Below, in pieces: positions 42,102 to 52,107 of a stretch of 64,000 nucleotides of DNA. Within the stretch, counting starts at the first letter, position 1; the number at the start of each line of letters is the position of its first letter. Origin of the DNA: Flagellimonas ochracea (lineage in GTDB: Bacteria > Bacteroidota > Bacteroidia > Flavobacteriales > Flavobacteriaceae); NCBI RefSeq assembly GCF_009903685.1, contig NZ_JAAABI010000002.1:912512-976511 (forward strand), in the 5' to 3' direction. The notes beneath the pieces are model-generated. The model ran no database searches. It saw nothing but the letters and a program-made list of their open reading frames with translations, and had not been told where the DNA came from. A program made the translations under genes and the position numbers.

Positions 42102-42836
42102 ATGAACAAGTTATTAATGATTTACGGATGTGTGCTATTGAGTAGTTCCGCCGTAGCCAACGACCAACAAAGTGCAGAGGCAGCCATTTTTCAAGACGAT
42201 TTGGAGTCTTCTGTCACGTTTGAGAACAGTACAACAGCATTGAGCATAAATGCAGAAGAATGTGAGCAAAGCTTTGAGCCATGCAACTTTATTAATGAGC
42301 ATGTATATGAGCTAAGTCTGGATGAAATAGTTTTTATAGAGGAAGATTCGGAGGTCAATCTTGGTTTTGACACCACCGACTACCTGCCTGAGGGTTTCGA
42401 CCCTTATGAAACCTATTTTGATTTGAATTCCATCATATATCTTGAAAGTGAAGTCGAATTGGACCTAGGGTTCAACAATGAAGATTATCTTCCAGAAAGC
42501 TTTGATGCCTATACACAAATTGTGGAGATAAGTTCAATCAACTTCATGGAAGAAGAGGATTTGAAACTAGGTTTCAATACCGAGGACTATCTTCCCGAAG
42601 GTTTTTCACCTTATGAGGAATATGTGGACCTCAAAGCCATTCCTTATATCGAGGAAGATGTAAAGTTGGAATTGGACCTTGACAGTAGCTACTATTTGCC
42701 TGAAGGCTTTAATCCGTTTACCGATGTATTGGATGTGGCCTCTGTGAATTTCATAGAGGAAGAAGAAATGGATTTGGGTTTTGATACCAGTGCGTATCTC
42801 CCAGAAAATTTTGACCCCTACGTGGCGTCAAACTAA
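42102..42836 (+). CDS. Exported acidic protein with five 34-35-residue repeats
   Basis: The 244-residue protein has a signal peptide (about 1-19, ending SSAVAN). Residues 71-243 are five tandem repeats beginning at about 71, 106, 141, 175 and 210. The consensus is SIxFIEEExxLxLGFDTxDY followed by LPEGFDPY. A shorter linker with three Cys or near-Cys positions (EECEQSFEPC) lies before the repeats. The composition is very acidic with few Lys. I do not recognise the family. A second gene at 43183 encodes two repeats of the same type. The acidic FDPY loops could bind calcium or another cation, but this is speculative. It ends before a terminator. Confidence 0.85.
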   Translation: MNKLLMIYGCVLLSSSAVANDQQSAEAAIFQDDLESSVTFENSTTALSINAEECEQSFEPCNFINEHVYELSLDEIVFIEEDSEVNLGFDTTDYLPEGFDPYETYFDLNSIIYLESEVELDLGFNNEDYLPESFDAYTQIVEISSINFMEEEDLKLGFNTEDYLPEGFSPYEEYVDLKAIPYIEEDVKLELDLDSSYYLPEGFNPFTDVLDVASVNFIEEEEMDLGFDTSAYLPENFDPYVASN

Positions 42837-42865
42837 GTAGGATGCATTAGTTTTCATTTTACAAA

Positions 42866-42910
42866 TTTTTGAGTTAGTTAGTTGAAAGGCCCTCTATCAG
42901 AGGGTCTTTT
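42866..42910 (+). terminator. Terminator with conserved upstream stop motif
   Basis: GGCCCTCT-ATC-AGAGGGTC at 42888-42906 is followed by TTTT. It is preceded at 42866-42883 by TTTTTGAGTTAGTTAGTT, which holds stop codons in every frame. The remaining sequence from 42911 to 43149 has no gene or signal I can name. Confidence 0.85.
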
Positions 42911-43149
42911 CTATTTATGGTTTTACTTTTATCACGCAACGTTTTCGTTAACAAAAAAATAACAGAAAAATTGATAAGGAGAACCTGTTAAAAAAAGGAT
43001 TTTGAAACTGGTAATCCTGCAAATTTTTATATCCTAGATCAATAGCTTTTCAAGAAATTCTTCAAAGGATTGCGAACTTGGTTTTTACGTAATTTCCCAC
43101 AATACGTTAACAAAAATCTAATTGTAATAATCTTAGCATTTTCTGGTTG

Positions 43150-43157
43150 TACATTTG
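43150..43157 (+). promoter_or_regulatory. -7 element of the short repeat-protein gene
   Basis: TACATTTG (followed by T) matches TAnnTTTG. It lies 25 bases before the ATG at 43183. Confidence 0.55.
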
Positions 43158-43182
43158 TATAAACAATTAAAAAACGACCATT

Positions 43183-43485
43183 ATGACCTACAGAAATTAT
43201 TTGATGATAGTTTTCGCAACAGCTGTTTTGGGCTTTACAGCCAATGCTAATGACATATCCACTTCTACCAAGGAGCTGGATGTTCAGAGCATCGAGTTTA
43301 TTGAGGAAGACCACAGCTACGAGTTGGGCTTTGATACTTCAAAATATTTGCCAGAAGGCTTTGATCCCTATCAAGGACAGTTTTCAGTATCATCGATTAA
43401 TTACATGGACCTTTGTGAAGAAATTGAGCTGGGATTTGAAACGACGGAGTATCTTCCAGAAGATTTTAATCCTTATGCAGAATAA
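43183..43485 (+). CDS. Short exported paralogue with two repeats of the same type
   Basis: The 100-residue product has a signal peptide (about 1-23, ending TANAN). Two repeats follow at about 31-64 and 66-99. They show the same core: IEFIEEDHSYELGFDTSKY then LPEGFDPY, and LGFETTEYLPEDFNPY. A single Cys lies in the second repeat. It appears to be a truncated or minimal version of the protein at 42102, most likely formed by duplication. It has its own promoter and a terminator with the same upstream stop motif, so it is independently transcribed. Function unknown. Confidence 0.85.
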   Translation: MTYRNYLMIVFATAVLGFTANANDISTSTKELDVQSIEFIEEDHSYELGFDTSKYLPEGFDPYQGQFSVSSINYMDLCEEIELGFETTEYLPEDFNPYAE

Positions 43486-43510
43486 GTAAAGTTAAGTTAG
43501 TTTCTTACTT

Positions 43511-43560
43511 TTTTTTGAGTTAGTTAGTTTATTAATGGCCTCCAAACTTGGGGGCCATTT
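43511..43560 (+). terminator. Terminator with conserved upstream stop motif (second copy)
   Basis: TTTTTTGAGTTAGTTAGTT at 43511-43529 precedes AATGGCCTCCAA-ACT-TGGGGGCCATT (43534-43559) and a T-run. On the other strand an A/T context lets it serve the convergent transporter gene. Confidence 0.85.
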
Positions 43561-43564
43561 TCAT

Positions 43565-44995
43565 TTAGAAAAGTAGCGGTATCACAAACTGAAAGACTAA
43601 GATCAATAATCCCACCGCAATTAAGTTTAAGATAACCCCAACCCGTGCCATTTGTGCAATTTTAATATAGCCGCTTGCAAAAACAATAGCGTTGGGCGGT
43701 GTGGCCATGGGCAACATAAAGGCACAGCTACTGGCAATGGTCACGGGAATGAGCAAATAAAGAATGGGGATTTCCAAGCCAAGGGCAATACCAGCAACCA
43801 CAGGAGCCAAAACAGCAACCAGGGCTACATTGCTCATCAATTCCGTCATAAACAACATTAAAAAAATAAGTAAGGCAGCGGTGAACAGAATACTTATTTC
43901 GCTTTGCGCAATGGCGTTGGCCACCAAGTCCACAATACCACTGGAGCTCATACCCTGGGCCAGGGCAAGTCCACCCCCGAAAAGGATTAGGATTCCCCAA
44001 GCCAGTTTGGAAGTGTCTCTCCAGTAAATGATAAAATCACCCTTTTTAAGATTATAAGGGATGGCGAAAAGTGCAACTGCGGCAAAAATACTTATCATGG
44101 TATCGGTCAACCTAAGAGCAGGAAAAAGTGCGTTGATCAGCGTCCGAAAAATCCAAAGAAAAACGGTGATTCCAAAAATGATGAGTACCATCTTTTCCTT
44201 ACCGGATGTGGGCCCCAATTTTTTTAGCTCGTTGTCAATAACTTCTTTGGAAGCATTAAAAGTTAGATCCCGGTTTGGATACATCCACTTCACCAGTACC
44301 AGATAACACACCCCAATCATAACAACGGAAAAGGGCAGACCAAGGGTCATCCACTTTAAAAAAGAGATTTCAGTATTGTATTCGTTTTCCAATAAACCTA
44401 TCAGAACAGAATTGGGCGGAGTACCAATTACCGTGGCAATACCTCCCGCATTGGCTGAGAAAGCTATACCTAACATAACACTCAAAGCAAAGTTTTGGTC
44501 GTTTTTGGTGAAGCCGTCCTCATCATCAATCAATAAATTGATTACGGATAGGGCAATGGGCAGCATAACAACCGTACTTGCCGTATTACTGATCCACATA
44601 CTGAGTGTTGCCGTTGCAATCATAAAGCCCAGAATAACTTTATTCGGGGTTGTTCCGGTCAATCGAATTATGTTTAGGGCAATGCGTCGGTGGAGGTTTA
44701 CCTTTTCCAATGCCAACGCCATGACAAACCCACCGAAGAACAAAAAAACAATGGGACTTCCATAGTTGGCACCCACATCGGCTATTGGCAATATTTTAAG
44801 AATAGGTAATAATAGTAAAGGCAAAAGCGCAGTGACAGAGATGGAAACTGCCTCGGTGATCCACCAAACAAGCATCCAAACGGCAACCGCAATTACGGCA
44901 TCACCCTTTTCGGATACCAACTCCATGGGTAGATTAATCAAGATTAAAAAGGCCAAAGGGCCCAGCAAAAGGCCCATTTTTTTGCTTAGTTCCAT
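43565..44995 (-). CDS. DASS/SLC13 family sodium:anion symporter
   Basis: This 476-residue inner-membrane protein should import dicarboxylates, sulfate or similar anions with sodium. It has about 11-12 hydrophobic segments. SLC13 motifs are present: SNTAST at about 136-141 and NSVLIG and ATPPNAIVFASG near the C-terminus, which form the two sodium/substrate sites. Start is MELSKKMGLLLGPLAF. It lies 130 bases after the aminotransferase gene on the same strand. The substrate cannot be assigned from sequence. Confidence 0.93.
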   Translation of the reverse strand: MELSKKMGLLLGPLAFLILINLPMELVSEKGDAVIAVAVWMLVWWITEAVSISVTALLPLLLLPILKILPIADVGANYGSPIVFLFFGGFVMALALEKVNLHRRIALNIIRLTGTTPNKVILGFMIATATLSMWISNTASTVVMLPIALSVINLLIDDEDGFTKNDQNFALSVMLGIAFSANAGGIATVIGTPPNSVLIGLLENEYNTEISFLKWMTLGLPFSVVMIGVCYLVLVKWMYPNRDLTFNASKEVIDNELKKLGPTSGKEKMVLIIFGITVFLWIFRTLINALFPALRLTDTMISIFAAVALFAIPYNLKKGDFIIYWRDTSKLAWGILILFGGGLALAQGMSSSGIVDLVANAIAQSEISILFTAALLIFLMLFMTELMSNVALVAVLAPVVAGIALGLEIPILYLLIPVTIASSCAFMLPMATPPNAIVFASGYIKIAQMARVGVILNLIAVGLLILVFQFVIPLLF

Positions 44996-45125
44996 ATGGG
45001 ATTCTAAACTAAGGGTTTTGGAGATTAATTAAAAATGAATGAAGAAATGAAATATTTATCAGCTTATTTTTTATTCGTATTCTACACTTTTTTAAATCAT
45101 GGCTTTCCAATTTTTTTTATGAAGT

Positions 45126-46394
45126 CTACATTTTTTTGAGAATGGATTTCAATTGTTTTAATCCATGGTAAATGTTTGGACAATACTGTTCAATAAAAGA
45201 TTGATCCGACACATGATTTTTTGAAAAACCTTTGGTAGCTGATTTTCCGTCAAAATCAACATAAGCTAACCGAAAATTCAATGTATTTTCATTATAGTAA
45301 AAATCTGACCCTGGTAAAAGTGCAATACCTCCATATTCCAAAAGATAGTTTGCAATTTCTTTACTTGTAAAAAGCTGTTTTTCTGCAAAAAGGGCTCTGT
45401 ACTTTTCAAAATCTACCATTATATAAAACCCTCCTTGTGGCTGTGTGCATTTGACGCCAATGCCCTCCAACTCATTAAAGACGTAGTGACCGATTGTTTT
45501 TAAAATTGCGGTGTTTGTGGTTATTTGTTCTAAAACTTCCTTTTTCAATGAGAAGGCCTCACATGCAGCATACTGTATGGGTGATGCTACGGCACTGAAG
45601 GTTTCACTGAACAAAGAGCTGAAATTTTCATGCATGAATTTCAGTTCTTGGGGCAATGCCATAAACCCTAGTCTGTATCCCCCGGCAGAAAAAATCTTGC
45701 TCAAACCTCCAAAAACAATCGTTTTTTTTGGGTAATACTCGCCAATGCTGGAGGACCTACCATTTTGAAAACTCAGCAGGGAGTAGATTTCATCAGAAAG
45801 CACAATAATGTTGTGCTCTTTGCATACTTCGGACAATGATTTTAGTTCTTCCGCCGAATAGACCGCCCCCGTTGGATTATTCGGGGAATTTAGAATCAAG
45901 TTTTTTTGTCCGGCAAAGTTGTTCGCACAATAATCCAATAGGATATCTGCAGTTACCTTATAGTTGTTTTCATGGGGTGTTTTCAAAATGGCGTATTTTC
46001 CACCCTTTGATTTCACTTGTGGAAGATAGCTTACCCAACTTCCCTGTGGGATTAAAAAGACGCCTTCAAGCATCAAAATAGTTTGATAGAGTAACTCTTT
46101 ACTACCGGGGCCAATGTAGATGTACTTGGGATTGGCAACAACACGATGGTATTTTTTCAAATAGGAAGAAATATTTTCCTTCAGCTCTGGCAAGCCCGTG
46201 GAAGGAAGATAATCGTTGTTGTCCGCATTGTCTATCAGCGCGGCTACAATTTTTTGGTGAATGGTAAAGGGCGACTGTCCAAAACCAAAATTGTATACGA
46301 TATGGCCCTGATTGCGTAATCGCTTTACCTTTTGGTTGATTGCCAATGTAGCAGAGGGCTTAAGATTTTGTATCCGGGTGTTAATCTCTATCAT
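45126..46394 (-). CDS. PLP-dependent aminotransferase, class I/II
   Basis: The 422-residue protein belongs to the aspartate-aminotransferase superfamily (fold type I). Landmarks are NDYLPSTGLPELKENISSYL (N-terminal), SPNNPTGAVYS (PLP ring binding) and SDEIYS. The PLP lysine is in GGLSKIFSAGGYRLGF, and Arg in NFRLAYVDFDG binds the carboxylate. Substrate unknown. It lies on the minus strand upstream of the anion transporter, which might import its substrate, though this is only a neighbourhood inference. Confidence 0.9.
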   Translation of the reverse strand: MIEINTRIQNLKPSATLAINQKVKRLRNQGHIVYNFGFGQSPFTIHQKIVAALIDNADNNDYLPSTGLPELKENISSYLKKYHRVVANPKYIYIGPGSKELLYQTILMLEGVFLIPQGSWVSYLPQVKSKGGKYAILKTPHENNYKVTADILLDYCANNFAGQKNLILNSPNNPTGAVYSAEELKSLSEVCKEHNIIVLSDEIYSLLSFQNGRSSSIGEYYPKKTIVFGGLSKIFSAGGYRLGFMALPQELKFMHENFSSLFSETFSAVASPIQYAACEAFSLKKEVLEQITTNTAILKTIGHYVFNELEGIGVKCTQPQGGFYIMVDFEKYRALFAEKQLFTSKEIANYLLEYGGIALLPGSDFYYNENTLNFRLAYVDFDGKSATKGFSKNHVSDQSFIEQYCPNIYHGLKQLKSILKKM

Positions 46395-46469
46395 GATAGC
46401 ACATTATATAAACAAAGAAGCTCCAAAAAATGAAGCTTCTTATATTTTGAATCGAAAACGGTATTATTC

Positions 46470-49322
46470 TTATTTGATTTTAAATGTCAACCTTCCAAAA
46501 ATGTACCTTCCGTTTATTCCAAATTGAACTGATCTTCTGGAATAGATGAACCTACCACTTGACCGGAAAGCAGGATCGTTTTCGTCAGGATAAACATCCA
46601 ATAGATTATTTGCTCCAATGGTTAATCTTAAATCTGGAGAAAGATTATAGCCCACCGTTAAATCAGTGATTATCTTGGCTCCAAAAGTAGTATCGACCGT
46701 TGGGTCATCATTGTTTGTTGCTTCCTCCACTTCTCCGAAATAGCTGTTTCGCAAAAAGAAATTCCAGTTATCACCTACTCGAACATTATGTGACAGATTT
46801 CCCTTGGTGGTGGGTACGGCCGACTCTAAAAAGATTCTGCTGGTTGGATCAAAATAGGTGTCGCTTAGCCCCGCATTCGCAACTGCCGTAGGCACTTTGA
46901 CATTTTCAACACTGGTTTCTGAAAAAGTGAAGGCCAAAGTATTGGTCAATGAGATATTATCCGAAATCGTGGCATTGTGATCTATTACCAAGTCCACTCC
47001 CTTTGTTTCGGTATCTACAGAATTGGCAAAGAATGCCGCTTGCGTGGCATTGGCTTGAGCAAATAGCGCAGCTAATTCCGGATCACCCCCATCATCAAAC
47101 TGCCCCGTCAATACAACCCTGTCATCAATATTCACAAGAAAACCATCAACTGTAAATTTGAGGTTTGCATTGGGCACCCTTGCCGTGAAACCTGCAGCCA
47201 CACCAAAGGAAGTTTCTTCTTTGAGTTCCTGAATGCCTAATAATCGAGCGACCCTTGAGGTGTTTGAAAAAATACCCACTTCGTTGGGCACGCCGTCCAC
47301 AAATAGCGTAGAGGTAGAATTAAAGTGGATTTGGTGCAATGAGGGAGCTCTAAAACCTGTTTGCAGACCTCCCCGGATGTTGAAGTTTTCTGACGCCTTG
47401 ATTCTTGATGCCAATTTGAAATTGACCGTACCACCAAAATCAGAGAAATTTTCATATCGGACCGCTCCACTCATTAAAAAGGATTCTGAAAAATCGGCTT
47501 CAACATCAAAATAACCAGCGATTGAGTTCCTAAATGCATCTATCTCGTTGTCGGGTTTAAAACCTGGGAACACCTGGATACCACCAGGTCTGGAACTGCC
47601 AAAAAAGTCAGTGGGTACAACTGAATTGGGGTCTGTTGGATCGTGAACATTGCCCAAAGTATTGTATTGTGCATAAGAGGCTTCTTCCCCAGCTACTATT
47701 GCATAGTTTTCTACGCGATACTCAGCTCCAAAGGCAATGTTAAGTCCGGCCATTATGTCGCCAAAGAACTGGCTCATATCAAAATTGGTGGTATTTTCAC
47801 TATAGTTGAACCCACCCGAGTCAGCTTCAAATGGCGTTGAATTGGCCAAGGAGGCATTATTCGAATTGGTCACCCTATACAGAAATGAGTTTTTCCCATA
47901 TGAATTGCTAAAATCAACGTTCCAGTCTCCAAGCATACCTCGTATGCCAAATGCTGCAGATTGGTCTGAGATACTAGAATTGATTTCAGGTCTAAAACCG
48001 TTAATATAGGCTGGAGTATAGGCTCTAGATTGAAATGGCAAGCGATAAAAACCTGCGGCATTACCGGTTTTGAAGCTAATACCCCCAAAACCATAAAGTT
48101 CAAGATTTTCTCCCAAGGGAATTGATAGATTGGCAAAGAACTGCGCTCCTCTCAACTCAGATTGACCCACTCTCATATTGAAGTCACTTCTGACCAAATT
48201 TCGTGCGGACAATTCTGACTCTGTCACATCGGCATTAAGTATTCCCTGAAGCTCTTCTTTGGTTTCACTTCCTGTAAGGGTAACCCCGGCCGCACCGGCG
48301 TATTGAAAAATATCGTCTAGGTCGTCGTCCAAGAGTAATGAGATGTCATATCCGTCCGCAGCAGCGACCCTTTCAATCGAATTGTACGAATTGAATATTT
48401 GTCCTTCCCATTCCAGCATTCGATTGGTCCATCCCCTGTAGTTAAAACTACCGGTAAAGTTCACGAAACCTCCTTCATCCCCAATGGGAAGGCCGTAATT
48501 AAGGCCCAGATTCACTTGTTCACCGTCAACTTCTTTTTCTGGACTGCTTTCGCTGGTAAAATTGGCTCCAGTGGTTACATCTACCTGAAGTTCATTCACA
48601 TTCCGTCTGAGCACAATATTGATTACTCCGGCAATGGCGTCGGATCCATATTGAGCGGCAGCTCCATCCCTTAGAATTTCTATTCGTGAGATTGAATTTG
48701 ATGGTATGGTCGTCATATCCGTTCCAACACTACCACGCCCAAACGTACCATTTACATTTACCAATGCCGTTTTGTGCCTACGTTTGCCATTGATCAAGAC
48801 TAGTACCTGATCGGGACCAAGTCCTCGCAAAGCCGCTGGGGCAATATGATCCGTACCGTCGGAAATGGTCTGTGGGTTTGAGGTAAAAGATGGCGCGGCA
48901 TAATTCAGGATTTCTTCAACAGTTACCTGTGGAGATGATAATACCAATTCTGTAACATCCAAGACATCGACAGGCACAGGAGTATCTGTAGCTGTCCGAT
49001 TCACATTACGGGAACCCACAACAACGACATTCTCCAAGGCCAAGCCAGCTCGCAGTGTGACATCGAGTGTACTGCCATTTACAATTACTTCCTGTGTATT
49101 GAAACCAACATAGGAAAAAACAAGAGTGTCTCCAATGTTAGCTTCAATGGAATAATTTCCATCAAAATCTGTAATTACACCGGTCGTAGTACCCTTAAGC
49201 AGGATTGAAACTCCCGGTAAGGGTTGGTTCTGGTCGTCGAAGACCGTTCCCGTTACCTCTTGTGCTAGCGAGGCAAAAGAAACCAACAAAACTGAAAAAA
49301 GAGCAAGTGTTAATTTTTTCAT
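46470..49322 (-). CDS. Large TonB-dependent receptor with CarboxypepD_reg-like domain
   Basis: The 950-residue protein has a signal peptide ending near ASLAQ. A carboxypeptidase-like beta-sandwich follows (about 22-105, VTGTVFDDQNQPLPGVSILL), then a plug domain (EEILNYAAPSFTSNPQ, ALRGLGPDQVLVLINGKRRH, IEILRDGAAAQYGSDAIAGV) and a long barrel. GFRAPSLHQIHFNSTS lies in the barrel. No SusD partner is adjacent, so it resembles stand-alone receptors for metal chelates or other ligands rather than a SusCD pair. The ligand is unknown. The gene follows a 390-base non-coding gap. Confidence 0.93.
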   Translation of the reverse strand: MKKLTLALFSVLLVSFASLAQEVTGTVFDDQNQPLPGVSILLKGTTTGVITDFDGNYSIEANIGDTLVFSYVGFNTQEVIVNGSTLDVTLRAGLALENVVVVGSRNVNRTATDTPVPVDVLDVTELVLSSPQVTVEEILNYAAPSFTSNPQTISDGTDHIAPAALRGLGPDQVLVLINGKRRHKTALVNVNGTFGRGSVGTDMTTIPSNSISRIEILRDGAAAQYGSDAIAGVINIVLRRNVNELQVDVTTGANFTSESSPEKEVDGEQVNLGLNYGLPIGDEGGFVNFTGSFNYRGWTNRMLEWEGQIFNSYNSIERVAAADGYDISLLLDDDLDDIFQYAGAAGVTLTGSETKEELQGILNADVTESELSARNLVRSDFNMRVGQSELRGAQFFANLSIPLGENLELYGFGGISFKTGNAAGFYRLPFQSRAYTPAYINGFRPEINSSISDQSAAFGIRGMLGDWNVDFSNSYGKNSFLYRVTNSNNASLANSTPFEADSGGFNYSENTTNFDMSQFFGDIMAGLNIAFGAEYRVENYAIVAGEEASYAQYNTLGNVHDPTDPNSVVPTDFFGSSRPGGIQVFPGFKPDNEIDAFRNSIAGYFDVEADFSESFLMSGAVRYENFSDFGGTVNFKLASRIKASENFNIRGGLQTGFRAPSLHQIHFNSTSTLFVDGVPNEVGIFSNTSRVARLLGIQELKEETSFGVAAGFTARVPNANLKFTVDGFLVNIDDRVVLTGQFDDGGDPELAALFAQANATQAAFFANSVDTETKGVDLVIDHNATISDNISLTNTLAFTFSETSVENVKVPTAVANAGLSDTYFDPTSRIFLESAVPTTKGNLSHNVRVGDNWNFFLRNSYFGEVEEATNNDDPTVDTTFGAKIITDLTVGYNLSPDLRLTIGANNLLDVYPDENDPAFRSSGRFIYSRRSVQFGINGRYIFGRLTFKIK

Positions 49323-49710
49323 GGTTATATTATTTAGAGTTAGGTTCGCATGTTTAAATCATAGAAATTGTTAAAAAAATCAATATCACACAATTTTTAC
49401 CTATGTAAGGTATTGATTTTTATCTAAAAGAAGATTTTTTTTATGGATTCTATAAATTTTTTTAATGAAAAAAATTCGGAATGATTTGGTGTTTATTCAA
49501 AAATCTTTTGAGTCAGTTTTAGGATTCTCAGTAAAGATGGAAGATATGCCGATAGACTAAAATGCTATCTATCCAGATATTAAAACTCCTTTCAAAAACG
49601 AATTTTTGGTGATTTTTTTTAGAAATCTCAAAAAGAAAAACCTAACTATTCTAATAGGTCAACTTGATATTTTGAGCTGGGACAGGTATCAGAAAATAAC
49701 AAAAGTTGGG
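49323..49710. other. 388-base intergenic region without a recognised gene
   Basis: AT-rich region between the TonB receptor start and the lysS stop. No frame with coding character and no clear hairpin. Since both genes are on the minus strand it should hold the receptor promoter, but I found no clean TAnnTTTG element. Confidence 0.5.
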
Positions 49711-51402
49711 TTAAAGTTTTGAAAGAGCAAAGAGACCATCGTCCCTTTTTTCAACTTTAAATAGGCCGTGTTTAGATAGGTTCTTTGTGCTCTTATCCCA
49801 TTTTTTGCCACTTAGCCCTGCTTTTTCCTTAAGTTCAGCAAGAGGCAACTGTCCAATAGGTTTTAAAATATCCATAATCACTTTTTCCTCATCCGTAAGC
49901 TCCACTTGTTTTTTCTCAGGTCGCATTTGTGGGAAGAAAAGCACTTCTTGTATGGATGAATTGTTGGTCAAGAGCATCACCAAACGGTCAATACCGATAC
50001 CGATACCAGAAGTAGGAGGCATGCCATATTCCAGGGCGCGTAAAAAATCTTGATCGATGAACATGGCTTCATCATCTCCCTTTTCAGAAAGGCGGAGCTG
50101 ATCTTCAAAACGCTCCCGTTGGTCAATGGGATCGTTGAGCTCTGAATACGCATTAGCTATTTCCTTGCCATTGATTATGAGTTCAAAACGTTCGGTTAGT
50201 GCGGGATTGCTTCGGTGCTCCTTCGTCAGCGGACTCATTTCTTTGGGGTAATCGATAATGAACGTCGGTTGTATGTAATGATGCTCACATTTTTCGCCAA
50301 AAATCTCATCAATAAGCTTCCCAACCCCCATGGTTTCATCCACCTCAATGTCGAGTTTTTGGGCAACCTCCCTAAGCTGGGCTTCATCCATGCCAGCTAC
50401 ATCGTATCCGGTATGGGTCTTTATGGCTTCTAAAATGGGAACTCTGGGGTAAGGTGCCTTAAACTCTATTTCATGGTCACCCACCTGTACCTTTGTGCTT
50501 CCTGTGGCATCAACAGCAACTTTTTCAAGTAGTTTTTCCGTGGTCTCCATCATCCAATTATAGTCCTTGTAGGCCACGTAAAGTTCCATTACCGTAAATT
50601 CTGGATTGTGGGTGCGGTCCATACCCTCATTGCGGAAGTCTTTGGAGAACTCATAAACGCCGTCAAAGCCACCTACAATCAGCCTTTTCAGGTATAATTC
50701 GTTGGCAATTCTGAGGTAAAGAGGCATGTTCAACGCATTGTGGTGCGTAATAAAAGGCCGAGCTGCTGCCCCTCCCGGTATAGGCTGTAGAATAGGGGTT
50801 TCCACCTCCAAATACCCCATATTGTTGTAAAATTCCCGAATACTATTTGTAATTTTTGTCCTTTTGATGAAGGTGTCCTTTACGGATGGGTTTACCACCA
50901 AATCCACATAGCGCTGTCTATAACGCAGTTCAGGATCGTTGAATTCATCATAGACTTTACCTTCTGCATCCACTTTGGGTAGCGGCAGTGGATGTAAGGC
51001 CTTACTCAGCAAGATGAAGTTCTTCACCATCACGGTTTTTTCTCCAACTCGGGTTTTGAAAAGCACACCTTCCACACCTATGATGTCACCAATATCAAGC
51101 AGCTTCTTGTATACTTCGTTGTACAGTGTTTTATCTTCACCAGGGCATATTTCGTCCCTATTAAAATATACCTGAATGCGCCCATCACTATCTTGAAGCT
51201 CTGCAAAGGAGGCCTTCCCCTGAATTCTTCTGGACATCAATCTACCGGAAATCACCACCTGTTTTCCATCCTCAAAATTGTCTTTGATGCTCTTGGAAGT
51301 GGCATCAACAGGATATAAGGCCGCAGGATAAGGATTTATTCCCAGGGCTCTCAACTTGGTCAATTTTTCCCTTCGAACGATTTCTTGTTCCGATAGTTGC
51401 AT
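49711..51402 (-). CDS. lysS: Lysyl-tRNA synthetase, class II
   Basis: LysS charges tRNA-Lys. The 563-residue protein has an N-terminal OB-fold anticodon-binding domain ([17 protein letters not shown]) and a class II catalytic domain. Motif 1 is near [14 protein letters not shown], motif 2 near [20 protein letters not shown] and motif 3 in [17 protein letters not shown]-terminal extension of about 65 residues beyond [10 protein letters not shown] resembles a winged helix and is seen in Bacteroidota enzymes. It is followed by a thioredoxin-like gene 65 bases upstream on the same strand. Confidence 0.97.
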   Translation of the reverse strand: MQLSEQEIVRREKLTKLRALGINPYPAALYPVDATSKSIKDNFEDGKQVVISGRLMSRRIQGKASFAELQDSDGRIQVYFNRDEICPGEDKTLYNEVYKKLLDIGDIIGVEGVLFKTRVGEKTVMVKNFILLSKALHPLPLPKVDAEGKVYDEFNDPELRYRQRYVDLVVNPSVKDTFIKRTKITNSIREFYNNMGYLEVETPILQPIPGGAAARPFITHHNALNMPLYLRIANELYLKRLIVGGFDGVYEFSKDFRNEGMDRTHNPEFTVMELYVAYKDYNWMMETTEKLLEKVAVDATGSTKVQVGDHEIEFKAPYPRVPILEAIKTHTGYDVAGMDEAQLREVAQKLDIEVDETMGVGKLIDEIFGEKCEHHYIQPTFIIDYPKEMSPLTKEHRSNPALTERFELIINGKEIANAYSELNDPIDQRERFEDQLRLSEKGDDEAMFIDQDFLRALEYGMPPTSGIGIGIDRLVMLLTNNSSIQEVLFFPQMRPEKKQVELTDEEKVIMDILKPIGQLPLAELKEKAGLSGKKWDKSTKNLSKHGLFKVEKRDDGLFALSKL

Positions 51403-51467
51403 AGACTGAAAAAAAATTAAAGCGCAAAATTACACTTTTGCGCTTTAATTCCTTGTCTTGGCGTTGT

Positions 51468-52010
51468 TTATTGAGCGTAATTGGGTGTATAGGGCTTGTT
51501 ATGGACAATTTGGGCCATGTCCTCCTCCAAAGATTCGATGGGACTTTCCACAATCCGATTGGTTTCTCTACCATTTTTAAAGAAAACCATTGTGGGCACT
51601 TTGATGATATTGAGCCCTTTTTCTTTGCCTGTGGGACTTTTTTTGTAATGCTCCTTGCGTCTGTCCAATGCCACTATTTCCAACTGTTCCATAGGGTAGT
51701 TGGCCTCCTCCAAAATTTTTAAAAATCTGGGCGTTTCCCGCTTACTGTCGCCGCACCAAACGCCCAAAAATAGTTTGATGTCATATTTCGCCAATTTTCT
51801 CTGGAAAAGCTTTACGAGAGATGCATCAACTTCGTAAGAATCCCATCCCCCGTGAAACCAAGCGGCATAAGGTTCAGCTTTCAGTCCTTCGAGATTGATT
51901 TGTCCTACCAGAAATTTTCTACCGTCTTCTTGAACGATTTCTTTGTTGAATTCCTGGGAAAACATAAATAATGTACACAGCACAAAAGCAGGTGTCAAAA
52001 TGTGTTTCAT
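51468..52010 (-). CDS. Exported thioredoxin-like protein with a single active-site cysteine
   Basis: The 180-residue protein has a signal peptide ending near FMFSQ. The thioredoxin fold is supported by FLGVWCGDSKRETPRFLK (WCGDS at 85-89), a cis-Pro segment KVPTMVFFKNG and a C-terminal helix. The active site is Cys86-x-x-Ser89 instead of CxxC, so a normal disulfide reductase is unlikely; isomerase, mixed-disulfide or non-redox roles are possible. It lies between lysS and the LuxR-like gene, on the same strand. Confidence 0.85.
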   Translation of the reverse strand: MKHILTPAFVLCTLFMFSQEFNKEIVQEDGRKFLVGQINLEGLKAEPYAAWFHGGWDSYEVDASLVKLFQRKLAKYDIKLFLGVWCGDSKRETPRFLKILEEANYPMEQLEIVALDRRKEHYKKSPTGKEKGLNIIKVPTMVFFKNGRETNRIVESPIESLEEDMAQIVHNKPYTPNYAQ

Positions 52011-52107
52011 GATTTTTCGGTTTTATGATTCGGACCGAAAATCCATAAAATGCGATTTCAAAATGATTTTGGACAGATGGAAATCAGGACTAGACCTGGG
52101 GTTGATT

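Noticed and set aside
43039..43314. 91-residue minus-strand frame across the promoter of the short repeat gene
   Set aside because: Overlaps the plus-strand repeat gene and its promoter and has no coding features.
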